Assembly: GCF_000380965.1 (NCBI RefSeq)
Contig: NZ_KB905562.1
Coordinates: 1 to 64,000, forward strand
Source: Paenibacillus ginsengihumi DSM 21568
GTDB taxonomy: Bacteria > Bacillota > Bacilli > Paenibacillales > NBRC-103111
Direction: 5' to 3'
DNA: 64,000 nt
Each line of letters opens with the position of its first letter. The stretch's first letter is position 1. The position numbers and the translations under genes are program-made. Positions 18,535 through 26,226 of this stretch are shown one piece after another. Below the pieces are notes generated by a model. The model made no database searches, was not told the DNA's origin, and saw only the letters and a list, made by a program, of their open reading frames with translations.

Positions 18535-18579
18535 GAATCCGGGCCGGGTGGACTTCCTTCGGGGGACTTCCCCGGATTC
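18535..18579 (+). promoter_or_regulatory. Stable hairpin in the cobB leader
   Basis: GAATCCGGG at 18535-18543 pairs with CCCGGATTC at 18571-18579, enclosing a GC-rich 27-nt loop. It lies between the upstream terminator and the cobB ribosome binding site (AGGGAGG). No T-run follows, so it is not a standard terminator. The cobalamin riboswitch core is absent. Confidence 0.45.
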
Positions 18580-18600
18580 GGACCAGGGAGGCGCTTATCC

Positions 18601-19992
18601 ATGAACAACGCCGATCGAACCAGGCGTTCGGTCCGCAAGCTTGTCGTCGCGGGAACCGGAAGCGGGGCCGGCAAGACGACCGTGACGCTCGGGCTGATGG
18701 CCGCGCTGCGCTCGCGCGGCCTTCGCGTCCAAGGCTTCAAATGCGGGCCGGATTATATCGATCCGTCTTATCATACGGCGGTTACAGGCCGCCCTTCGCG
18801 CAATCTCGACAGCTGGATGCTGCCCCGCGACGCCGTGAAGGAAATTTTCGCCCGCGCTGCAGGCGATGCCGACATCTCCGTCATCGAAGGCGTGATGGGC
18901 TTCTATGACGGCAAGGACTCGGCCGCAAACGAAGGCAGCACCGCGGATATCGGCATGCTGCTGGACTCGCCGGTGCTGCTCGTCGTCGATTGCCGCAGCG
19001 TCGCCCGCAGCGCTGCCGCCATCGTCAAAGGGTTCCAGCTGCTGGAGCCGCGGGCGAACATCGCCGCCGTCTTCGCCAACCGGGTCGGCAGCGAAGGCCA
19101 TTACCGCATGGTGCGGGAGGCGATTGAGCAGGAATGCGGCATCCCTGTCGTCGGCTGGCTGAAGCGGGAGGACGGCATCCGGGTGCCGGAGCGGCATCTC
19201 GGACTCGTTCCGTCGATCGAGCGGGGCGACCTGAACGGCTTCTTCGCGGAGCTGGCGCGGCTTATTGCGCAGACGACGGACCTGGACCGGCTGCTTGCGC
19301 TGTCCGAGTCCGCGCCGGTGCGGCCCGCTGCTTCGCTGTTTGCGCCGAAAGCGCCGCGGCGGAGCGCGACGATTGCGGTTGCCCGGGACGCCGCGTTCAA
19401 CTTTTATTACCCGGAAAATCTGGAGCTGCTCGAGGCGTACGGAGCGCGGCTGGTGTTCTTCTCGCCGCTCGGAGGGGAGCCGCTGCCGCAGCAGGCGGAC
19501 GGCGTGTACATCGGCGGCGGCTTCCCCGAGGAATTCGCCGGCCGGCTGAGCGAAGCCGAAGCCTTCATGGCCTCGATGCGCTCAGCCGCCATGAGTGGCA
19601 TGCCGGTGCTGGCCGAATGCGGCGGCTTCATGGCATTAACCGAGGCGATCGTCGACAGGGAGGGCCGCCGCTTCCCGATGGCCGGGCTCATTCCCGGGCA
19701 TGTCGTCATGCAGCCGCGGCTGGCGGCGCTCGGCTACCGCGAAATCGCCGGGGCCGCCGGCAATTATTTGCTGCCTCCCGGCTGCCGCGCCCGCGGTCAC
19801 GAGTTCCATTATTCGAAGTATGTTCCGGGCGAGCGAGCCTTGCCTTACGCGTACGAGACGACGGGACGCGGCGGCGTTCAGCCGGAGGGCTGCCTGCTTC
19901 ATAATGTGGTGGCAGGCTACACGCATCTTCATTTTGGCTCCTGCCCGGAGCTGGTCGAGCGCTGGCTCGACCGTTGCCTGGCGTTTCGCTAG
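18601..19992 (+). CDS. cobB: Cobyrinate a,c-diamide synthase (CobB/CbiA)
   Basis: ATP- and glutamine-dependent enzyme of 463 residues that amidates the a and c acetate side chains of cobyrinate in cobalamin synthesis. The N-terminal dethiobiotin-synthetase-like domain has the P-loop GTGSGAGKT (18-26) and CGPDYIDPSYH. The C-terminal class I glutaminase domain has nucleophile Cys340 (LAECGGFM) and a late His in THLHFGS. The ATG at 18601 follows AGGGAGG; an upstream in-frame ATG would add 72 low-quality residues. It stands alone here, with no other corrin gene, so it may serve salvage or a pathway encoded elsewhere. Confidence 0.9.
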   Translation: MNNADRTRRSVRKLVVAGTGSGAGKTTVTLGLMAALRSRGLRVQGFKCGPDYIDPSYHTAVTGRPSRNLDSWMLPRDAVKEIFARAAGDADISVIEGVMGFYDGKDSAANEGSTADIGMLLDSPVLLVVDCRSVARSAAAIVKGFQLLEPRANIAAVFANRVGSEGHYRMVREAIEQECGIPVVGWLKREDGIRVPERHLGLVPSIERGDLNGFFAELARLIAQTTDLDRLLALSESAPVRPAASLFAPKAPRRSATIAVARDAAFNFYYPENLELLEAYGARLVFFSPLGGEPLPQQADGVYIGGGFPEEFAGRLSEAEAFMASMRSAAMSGMPVLAECGGFMALTEAIVDREGRRFPMAGLIPGHVVMQPRLAALGYREIAGAAGNYLLPPGCRARGHEFHYSKYVPGERALPYAYETTGRGGVQPEGCLLHNVVAGYTHLHFGSCPELVERWLDRCLAFR

Positions 19993-20355
19993 CGGCAGGC
20001 GTGGACGCTGGCGGATGCACGCAGGCGGCGTGCCGGGGAAGCCGGCAGCAGCAAGCGGCGGCCGCGGTTCGCGCAGCGCAAGCCGGGCGGCCTATCGCTC
20101 TCGCGTTGGCGTCTATGGTCGTTATCCCGTCGGATCAGAAGGGTGCACGGACGGGGGGAAGACGGCTGGCGCGAAAGAGGCCTGCATCTGGACGCGAGCG
20201 AGCACGCTGCCCGACGAAGCGGGCCAGGAGGGCCGGTTCGCTGGCATCTGCCGCCAGAACTTTGCCGCTTTGCCAAAACATTTCTGGAATCGGCATCCGG
20301 TGTCAAGGCACGCTCCTTCGCTCCTTATTTGGCCTAAGCGGACAGGGGCAGGGCG
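19993..20355. other. Convergent gap without recognised content
   Basis: The 363-bp GC-rich gap between cobB and the convergent ger operon holds no ORF with plausible codon use or ribosome binding site, no repeat-family member, and no clear terminator. Confidence 0.5.
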
Positions 20356-21417
20356 TTATCTCGCTATCCTGTTTTTTCTTAGCACCGCAGCCGCCGTAAG
20401 GATGAGAACCGGCAGCACGTAGGCGAAAGCCTTCCATAATGGTTCGATGACCGTAATGGCGCTGACCCATCGGGCTTGACCCAGAGAGATTTGGATCAAA
20501 GAAAATAAAAAGCCGATGAGTGCGAGCGGAAAAATCAGAATACGATTGTCCGGCAATCTGAACAGATGGGTGATCGTGATATTCAGAATGTATAAGGAGA
20601 TCACATCTTTCATGTAGGAAGTGATGATCAGCGAGTAGCCCATGAGCGACTCGATTCCTTGAATCGACCCGATTGTGCGGGCCACCTCAAACATCGGGTA
20701 AGTCCGATCGCCGGCAATCGGCCCGAACGTCAGGAGTGTGCTGAGCGTGACCGCAATGATGGTCACATGCTCGGCGACCAGAGAAAGGAACATCCCCTTC
20801 GTCAAAAGGCGAGTTTCGTCCCGGCGCACGTAAGGCAGCAGCAACGCAAAAAGAATCAGCTCGGTAATCGGAACCCCGAAGAAAAAATAGGAGCCCATCA
20901 GAACCGGTTTGAACCCGTCCGGCAGTACGGGACGCAGACCGTCAAACTCGTAATTCGCGCTCCCGATAACGACAATGACCATAATAAAGAAGACGACGCT
21001 CATGATGATGACGCCAAACATCCGGGCGAACTTTTCGATACCGGAACGAGCCGTCAGCGCAACAACGAAAAACATCAGCAGATTAAAAATATACAGCGGC
21101 GTTTGCCGCATCATCGAAGTGGTCATAAACAAGCCGACATCCAATACGATGCCGGATGTACTGTACAGCTGTACGAATATAAAGGGAATGGCCAAAATCA
21201 GTGTGACCCATTTCCCGAGCAATTGCCGGCTGTATTCGATCAGGTTCAAATGCGGAAATTTCCGGTATAAAAACAGCACGCAGGCCAAAAGCACCGCTCC
21301 GCCTGCGAGGGAAATCAAAAGGGACAGCCACGCTCCGTTCCGGGCAAATCCGATTAACGGCCCCGGCGAGGTAAGGGCAGCAGACCCTGTCGTAAAAGTA
21401 AAAAACAAAGCGATCAT
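20356..21417 (-). CDS. gerKB: GerAB-family germinant receptor permease, possible 5' nonsense mutation
   Basis: Inner-membrane spore protein of the amino acid permease-like GerAB family, a subunit of a germinant receptor with the neighbouring A and C proteins. About ten helices are visible over 353 residues. The best start is a GTG at 21450 behind GAGGTG, which would give the usual start V-K-N-Q-x-PISAGQ, but codon 5 is TAA (21438-21436). The longest open frame begins at an ATG at 21417, inside the first helix and without a good ribosome binding site. The gene is therefore either a one-substitution pseudogene or is poorly expressed from the internal ATG. The K-type symbol is by resemblance only. 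Confidence 0.8.
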   Translation of the reverse strand: MIALFFTFTTGSAALTSPGPLIGFARNGAWLSLLISLAGGAVLLACVLFLYRKFPHLNLIEYSRQLLGKWVTLILAIPFIFVQLYSTSGIVLDVGLFMTTSMMRQTPLYIFNLLMFFVVALTARSGIEKFARMFGVIIMSVVFFIMVIVVIGSANYEFDGLRPVLPDGFKPVLMGSYFFFGVPITELILFALLLPYVRRDETRLLTKGMFLSLVAEHVTIIAVTLSTLLTFGPIAGDRTYPMFEVARTIGSIQGIESLMGYSLIITSYMKDVISLYILNITITHLFRLPDNRILIFPLALIGFLFSLIQISLGQARWVSAITVIEPLWKAFAYVLPVLILTAAAVLRKNRIAR

Positions 21418-21482
21418 TTGGCCCGCACTGATGGGTTATTGATTTTTCACGAAATGCACCTCATATACCCTGTACTTATCCA

Positions 21483-21722
21483 TCAAGAGGAGACTTTCAG
21501 AAATTCCTTGATCTGGCCGGCCGGCCTTCCGAACACGGTTTCGAAGAGTGTATGTACGAACGGCCATTCCAGATCGAATACAAGCATCGCGCTCTGATAC
21601 AACGAAACCATCATCAAAAGGGTGTAAACGAGCACGGTTCTGCCTTTCCGTTCCTTCAATTTCGGAATATCATGAGCCAGAATGGCAGCATATATGATCA
21701 GCAGGGTCACAACGAACGCCAT
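21483..21722 (-). CDS. Small membrane protein of the ger operon (GerKD-like)
   Basis: Protein of 79 residues with two likely helices (FVVTLLIIYAAILAH and LVYTLLMMVSLYQSAMLVF) separated by a basic loop (KLKERKGR). It lies between the C and B subunit genes and has GGAGGGG before its ATG. Small two-helix D subunits are known beside several Bacillus ger operons, where they modulate receptor function. Assignment rests on size, topology and position. Confidence 0.65.
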   Translation of the reverse strand: MAFVVTLLIIYAAILAHDIPKLKERKGRTVLVYTLLMMVSLYQSAMLVFDLEWPFVHTLFETVFGRPAGQIKEFLKVSS

Positions 21723-21785
21723 CCTCTGCTTAACCCCTCCTCTTCCTCGTTCATCATGCCGCGGCCTGCGAATCGATATTTATCG

Positions 21786-22949
21786 TTATTTGCTGAGCAT
21801 CGGTTTTCCTCTTGTCGTTCCGCTGCTGATCATGCGGATTTTCACATGGAAATCAAACTCGCTGTCGACAAAACGCCGCTCCCAGCTGTTCTTCCACCGT
21901 TTCCATAAAGCCGGATCTTTTGCATACAGTTTGTTCCCCAGGTCGAGCCCGTCAAACTTTTCCTTTTTGAGCTGGGCGACCGTTTTTTGCAACTCCTTTT
22001 CCAGGAACTGCTCGAAATGCTTTGCGAATTTTTTCTCCTTCTCCGGATCGTCTGTCCTGGAGCAGCTGAGCTCCTGCAGAGCGATGTCCATTTTGGTTAA
22101 TACGCTGACCTTCAACGCATCGCCTTTGATCACAGGCGTTAATGTCGATGTGGAGGAGATGACTTCAACCACCTCCATTTTGTCGGGCTGCGTTGGGCAG
22201 GGAACCTGGATCATCCCGTTGTCGAATTCATCCCGGATCATTTTCAATCGATCAACATGCTCGCTGCTTAAGCTGCCGACCAGTTTGCCGGCCTTCAACA
22301 GGGCTAACCCGGCTACGCTCGCGGAGGTTTCCGCATCCTTCCGGGCGATGAAAGCATAAGGGAGCATCGTGTTGCCTAATTCGCTTCTTGCCTGCTTGGC
22401 CAGCTTCAGCAGGTTGATTTCCAGTGTTCGTTGCGAGTACCTATTCGCCGCCCGTTCATTTTGCAGCAGCTGCTGTCCTGTCGTTAATTCCATCAGCGGT
22501 TGTTGATCCAGGCAGTCGGCGGCTTTCCCTTTGGCGATCATCACAGACGATGTAATTCGGGGTTCATGATCCCGATAAAAAAATTCGAGGATTTCTCCCA
22601 CCCCTTTTTCTCTCGCCAGCTTCTCGCCGATCAGAATGGTGCGCAGATGGCCCCAATGGGCTTTGCGGCCGAGATGAATAGGAATTTTCCGCACGGCTTC
22701 GGACACGGTGTTTTCAACAATAGGGATATTGACGTAGCTTTTTTGCCCGCATTGGTTGCTTTGGGCACCGCCTGGGGCCGGTTTGTATATCTGCGCTGTT
22801 AACTGCAGCTTGTCGTCTTCCGTTTCATCCAGGGCGATCCCCATCACAAACGACCTCTCGTGCAATTCCAAACTATCCCAACAGCCGGTCAACAGGAATA
22901 GGGGCAAGGAACAGAAGGCTATCCAGATCTGTTTTTTCAATGTCATCAT
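21786..22949 (-). CDS. gerKC: GerAC-family germinant receptor lipoprotein
   Basis: Lipoprotein of 387 residues with a signal ending at Cys23 (LLTGCWD). The Ger(x)C family start is plain: CWDSLELHERSFVMGIALD, followed by RKIPIHLGRKAHWGHLRTILIGEKLAREKG. The ATG at 22949 overlaps the gerKA stop as ATGA. A longer ORF running further upstream lies inside gerKA and was discarded. It would sit on the outer face of the spore inner membrane with the A and B subunits. Confidence 0.9.
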   Translation of the reverse strand: MMTLKKQIWIAFCSLPLFLLTGCWDSLELHERSFVMGIALDETEDDKLQLTAQIYKPAPGGAQSNQCGQKSYVNIPIVENTVSEAVRKIPIHLGRKAHWGHLRTILIGEKLAREKGVGEILEFFYRDHEPRITSSVMIAKGKAADCLDQQPLMELTTGQQLLQNERAANRYSQRTLEINLLKLAKQARSELGNTMLPYAFIARKDAETSASVAGLALLKAGKLVGSLSSEHVDRLKMIRDEFDNGMIQVPCPTQPDKMEVVEVISSTSTLTPVIKGDALKVSVLTKMDIALQELSCSRTDDPEKEKKFAKHFEQFLEKELQKTVAQLKKEKFDGLDLGNKLYAKDPALWKRWKNSWERRFVDSEFDFHVKIRMISSGTTRGKPMLSK

Positions 22950-24535
22950 TCTTTCCCGGCGAGCCGCCTTAACTGATTTGTCCGCTTGCGCACAGAAGGA
23001 TATCGGAGAGATTGAAACAACGTTTTCAGCGGAGCTCGAACGATCACGTCCCGCCACTGCTTCGGTCTGAACGGACCGACAGGGGATAAATAAGGTTGTC
23101 CCAATACCCGCAAATTGATCAAATGCAGCCAGATCAAGATCAAGGCGATCATTAAACCGTATCCCCCCAATAGTGCCGCCGACAGCATCAGCGGAAATCG
23201 CAAAACGCGCAGCGCAATGGCAAAATTGTACTGCGGCAAAGAAAAGGAGGCGATGCCGGTCAAGGCCACGATAATAATCATCATCGGCGAAGCGATGCCT
23301 GCGCGCATGGCCGATTCCCCTATGACCAACGCTCCGACGATGCTGACGGCACCGCCGACGGGGCGCGGCAGCCGAATCCCGGCTTCCCGCAGCAGCTCGA
23401 AGAAAAATTCCATGACGACTGCTTCGATGATCGCCGGGAAAGGAATTCCTTCCCGGGTGTCGATAATGGTCAGCAGCAAGATGGTTGGAATCAACTCCGG
23501 GTGAAAGGTGGATAAAGCAATGTAAATACTGGGCAGCAATAAGGCTATCAGACAAGCGATGATTCTCAGAAAACGGATAAGGCTCGAATAGACGGTTCGC
23601 TGGTAGTAATCTTCGCTCGATTGCAAAAACTCAACGAATAAACCGGGACAGATCATGATCGATCCGCTCCCGTCTGCCAGCACGATAATTTTGCCGTCCA
23701 ACAGGGCGGCGACAGCCGTATCGGGGCGTTCGGTGTACCGGAACTGAGGGAAAGGAGAGTAGGTGGAGTCCTCAATCAACTCCTCAATATAGGACGTCTC
23801 CAGGATTTCCCCTTCCTCCAGCTTGCCGATGCGCCTTTGAAATTCCGCGAGCATATCGGTGTTGACGATTCCGTCCAAATAACCGTATGCAACCTTGGTG
23901 TTCGTCTCTCCCTTAATCGAGAACGTTACAATTTTAAACCGGGGCGATTTCAAGCGTGACCGAAGCATCCCGATGTTTTTGTCCAAATGTTCAACGGTTC
24001 CTTCGCGCGGTCCTTTGACAACCGGTTCCGAAACCGCTTCCGTCACCTGTCTTGTTTCAAGGCGAGCCGCTTTATAGCTGAGCGCTTTGTCCCAGTGGTT
24101 GAAAAAAATAAGGAGATGACCGTCCGCTACGTTGTCAACGACTTGTTCAAAATTGTCGACAAGCTGGTGGGATTGCGCAGAGACGCCGTTGTGCTCGAAA
24201 AAGGCCATCACGGACTCTGGCGAAATCGTCGTCCCCGGTCCCACTTCGTGCGTGACCAGGTCTTGCAGCGATTTTTTCATGTAATTGAATTCTTTTTGCT
24301 GTACGAGCGTCTCGAAATAGACGGAGAATGCGGTATGCTCCAGATCCGGGCCGTATCGCCAAGGAAGGATGGTCAAGTCATCGCAGGCGGAATAAATCGA
24401 CTCGATCCGGCGCAGGTTTTCCGTTAAGCTTGAAGAGATCGGATCAGGCTGTTTGGAACTGCGAGCAAGCTCGTTGCCTGGCGGTTTGATGGATGTCAAG
24501 GCAATTCCTTCCCTTTCCTTGTTGCTTCTATCCAT
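22946..24535 (-). CDS. gerKA: GerAA-family germinant receptor subunit
   Basis: Spore germination protein of 529 residues, the usual length for GerA-family A subunits. A soluble N-terminal region of about 290 residues precedes membrane helices beginning at FLRIIACLIALLLPSIYIAL. Family motifs include LTIIDTREGIPFPAIIEAVVM, RLPRPVGGAVSIVGALVIGE and GIASPMMIIIVALTGIASF. It is the first gene of the operon A-C-D-B. The ribosome binding site is weak (CTGGAAAT). The upstream 130 bp carry ACTGTAGCGA twice in direct repeat. Confidence 0.9.
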   Translation of the reverse strand: MDRSNKEREGIALTSIKPPGNELARSSKQPDPISSSLTENLRRIESIYSACDDLTILPWRYGPDLEHTAFSVYFETLVQQKEFNYMKKSLQDLVTHEVGPGTTISPESVMAFFEHNGVSAQSHQLVDNFEQVVDNVADGHLLIFFNHWDKALSYKAARLETRQVTEAVSEPVVKGPREGTVEHLDKNIGMLRSRLKSPRFKIVTFSIKGETNTKVAYGYLDGIVNTDMLAEFQRRIGKLEEGEILETSYIEELIEDSTYSPFPQFRYTERPDTAVAALLDGKIIVLADGSGSIMICPGLFVEFLQSSEDYYQRTVYSSLIRFLRIIACLIALLLPSIYIALSTFHPELIPTILLLTIIDTREGIPFPAIIEAVVMEFFFELLREAGIRLPRPVGGAVSIVGALVIGESAMRAGIASPMMIIIVALTGIASFSLPQYNFAIALRVLRFPLMLSAALLGGYGLMIALILIWLHLINLRVLGQPYLSPVGPFRPKQWRDVIVRAPLKTLFQSLRYPSVRKRTNQLRRLAGKE

Positions 24536-24665
24536 TATTTCCAGGGAGGATTAAAATATAACTGTAGCGAACTGTAGCGATGTATATGGAGCTGGGTTGC
24601 GAAGAAAGGCATGAACGCCTTCCTTCACGCGCTTTGCCATCCGCTTCTTCGGCTCCGGGCTGTCA

Positions 24666-25021
24666 TCATCGGTCTTCAAGCATCACTTTCCCGTCGGAAA
24701 TCGTAAACGTGCGGTCACATAACAGCTGAATATCTTCCTTGTTGTGCGATGTCATTACGATTAATTTATGCTCTGCTTTCACAACGAGTAGTAGAGCGAT
24801 GGCAATATTGACCATCACATTGAGCAGCGTCATGGCAGGACTACTGAACTGAGGCAGGATATAAAAAAACGAAGAGCTCTGGTAGTGGCTGATCATCGCT
24901 AAAAAGATGGAAATGCCCCCCATGATCATATAAACGCTTGATTTCGTCAGCTTCAGCAATAGACAGATTTGAACGAGAACGATGATGATAAAAATACGTT
25001 CCTTTTCATTCGTTTATTCAT
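24666..25021 (-). pseudogene. Chimeric remnant: ABC permease fragment fused to an ABC ATPase C-terminus
   Basis: An ATG at 25021 overlaps the preceding gene stop (ATGAATAA), but its frame closes after 22 codons. Shifting one base at a T5 run restores a hydrophobic reading (FIIIVLVQICLLL) that continues through helices to residue 60. It then passes abruptly into MTSHNKEDIQLLCDRTFTISDGKV, which has the end of an ABC ATPase (H-loop SH, then DR...DGK). The ATPase core (Walker A and B) is absent. Best read as a permease gene joined to an ATPase gene by deletion, plus a frameshift. Confidence 0.65.
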
Positions 25022-25938
25022 AACAATCTCTCGATCTAAAAAAGATGACACCTATGAGTACCAGGTTCACGAATATCCATCCTCCAATGACGACAAATAC
25101 ATCTTCCCAAGTGATGATCGTCGTTAACGCACTGACCGCCCTAGGCTGAAGAATCATTCGGATGTTATAGGCAAAAAGGGCTGGAAATGAATCGAAAATA
25201 AAGTGAATGCCGTATAGCACAATGACCGGAATTAATAGCGCAGCATATTTGTTGGAAAAATGAAACAACATATTGATGCAAAGTGAAAACACAACAAATA
25301 ATGACATGGCGAGAGCGTTCAAAAACGTATAGATTTGAACCATGTACATAGGATGTGATGAAAACGCTTGATATACAAAGCTTCCTTCATGCGGAACTAA
25401 TCTATAGTAATACTCTGTCATAACCGTTGTATCAGGAAATAACATATAGGTCATCAAAATATTCATTTCTAAAATGACCAGCACGAAGCCAAACGATAGC
25501 AAGCCCGTTGATAAAAACTTCGAGAGCAAATACGTTTTTTTATCTTTTCGGATGATTTGATACATATACATTGAGGTCTGTTTATCCTGATAATAGACGC
25601 CTATGACGAGCGATTCCTGTCGTCATCGGTCGTCACCTGCGGTATTGAAATTTTGTCGGCGTATACCGCCAAATTTTCAAGATAGACTAAACCCGTAAGC
25701 AATGCGGCAAGAATCCAGAACATCATATTGTATAAGTTATTTCCCAGCTTACGGAATTCATTAACATCCAAAACTGAAACGGATTTTGCCCGATTGTCTT
25801 TGCCGAATCGATATCTTTGGAAAAGTGCAACGATACTGTAATCGGATCGATGATTGCAATCGCAAGCAGCAGTATAACTACGGCTATAACTTGTCTGCTT
25901 GTTAGTAGTCTCATCAGGTCAATTTTAAAATAATTCAC
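25014..25938 (-). pseudogene. ABC-2 type permease gene broken by frameshift and repeat insertion
   Basis: The N-terminal part (from 25938, GTG start behind GGAGG) reads MNYFKIDLMRLLTSRQVIA and has one helix, then closes at an early stop after WEITYTI. Shifting one base restores GNNLYNMMFWILAALL up to the edge of an 89-bp hairpin element (25593-25687). Beyond the element the frame resumes as YYQDKQTSMYMYQIIRKDKK and continues for about 185 residues with four or five more helices to 25014. Two separate lesions therefore inactivate it. Base composition is clearly more AT-rich than the flanks, suggesting acquisition by transfer. Confidence 0.75.
25593..25687 (+). mobile_element. Single 89-bp module A element inserted in a permease gene
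   Basis: ATAGAC occurs at 25593-25598 and again at 25682-25687, exactly 89 bp apart. The sequence between them is a module A unit with both hairpins (ATGACGA...TCGTCAT and TTGAAATTTTG...CAAATTTTCAA). The permease reading frame is recognisable on both sides, so this copy marks an insertion event. No coding capacity. Confidence 0.75.
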
Positions 25939-26015
25939 AAACGATCCTCCCTATGTTTTCGCTTCGCCGTTCTATAAAATGCGCTCCTTCGAGTTTGATC
26001 CATTATTTAACTTAA

Positions 26016-26042
26016 AATGTAGTTTTCGGAGCGAACTACATT
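26016..26042 (-). promoter_or_regulatory. Inverted repeat upstream of the broken ABC genes
   Basis: AATGTAGTT and AACTACATT form a perfect 9-bp inverted repeat with a 9-nt spacer, about 80 bp before the permease start. This is the usual place for a repressor site. No regulator gene survives beside it. Confidence 0.45.
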
Positions 26043-26170
26043 CTGAAAATATATGAATTTTCTTCCTGTGTCAATATAAGGCTCCTTGAATCCGCACGAA
26101 CGAAGCTTTGGCTCACCGCGGCAATTACGCGGCCCGCGCGATTGTCAAGCTTGCTTTGGCAGAAGCGAAA

Positions 26171-26215
26171 CGAGGCTGCCCCTTGCGCAGTTGGACCTGC
26201 ATGGGGACAGCCTCG
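26171..26215 (-). terminator. Probable terminator of the glucan synthase gene
   Basis: CGAGGCTG pairs with CAGCCTCG and CCCC with GGGG inside it. It lies just beyond the stop codon at 26227 on the minus strand, followed by TTTCGCTTCT, a weak T-run. Confidence 0.6.
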
Positions 26216-26226
26216 TCATTTGCCTG

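Noticed and set aside
18360-18600. Cobalamin riboswitch before cobB
   Set aside because: The core AAGCCGGTGCGAA-type and GCCACTG motifs are absent; only a simple hairpin is seen.
22950-23555. N-terminal extension of the GerAC lipoprotein
   Set aside because: It lies inside gerKA in another frame, while the ATG at 22949 gives a standard lipoprotein signal and an ATGA overlap.
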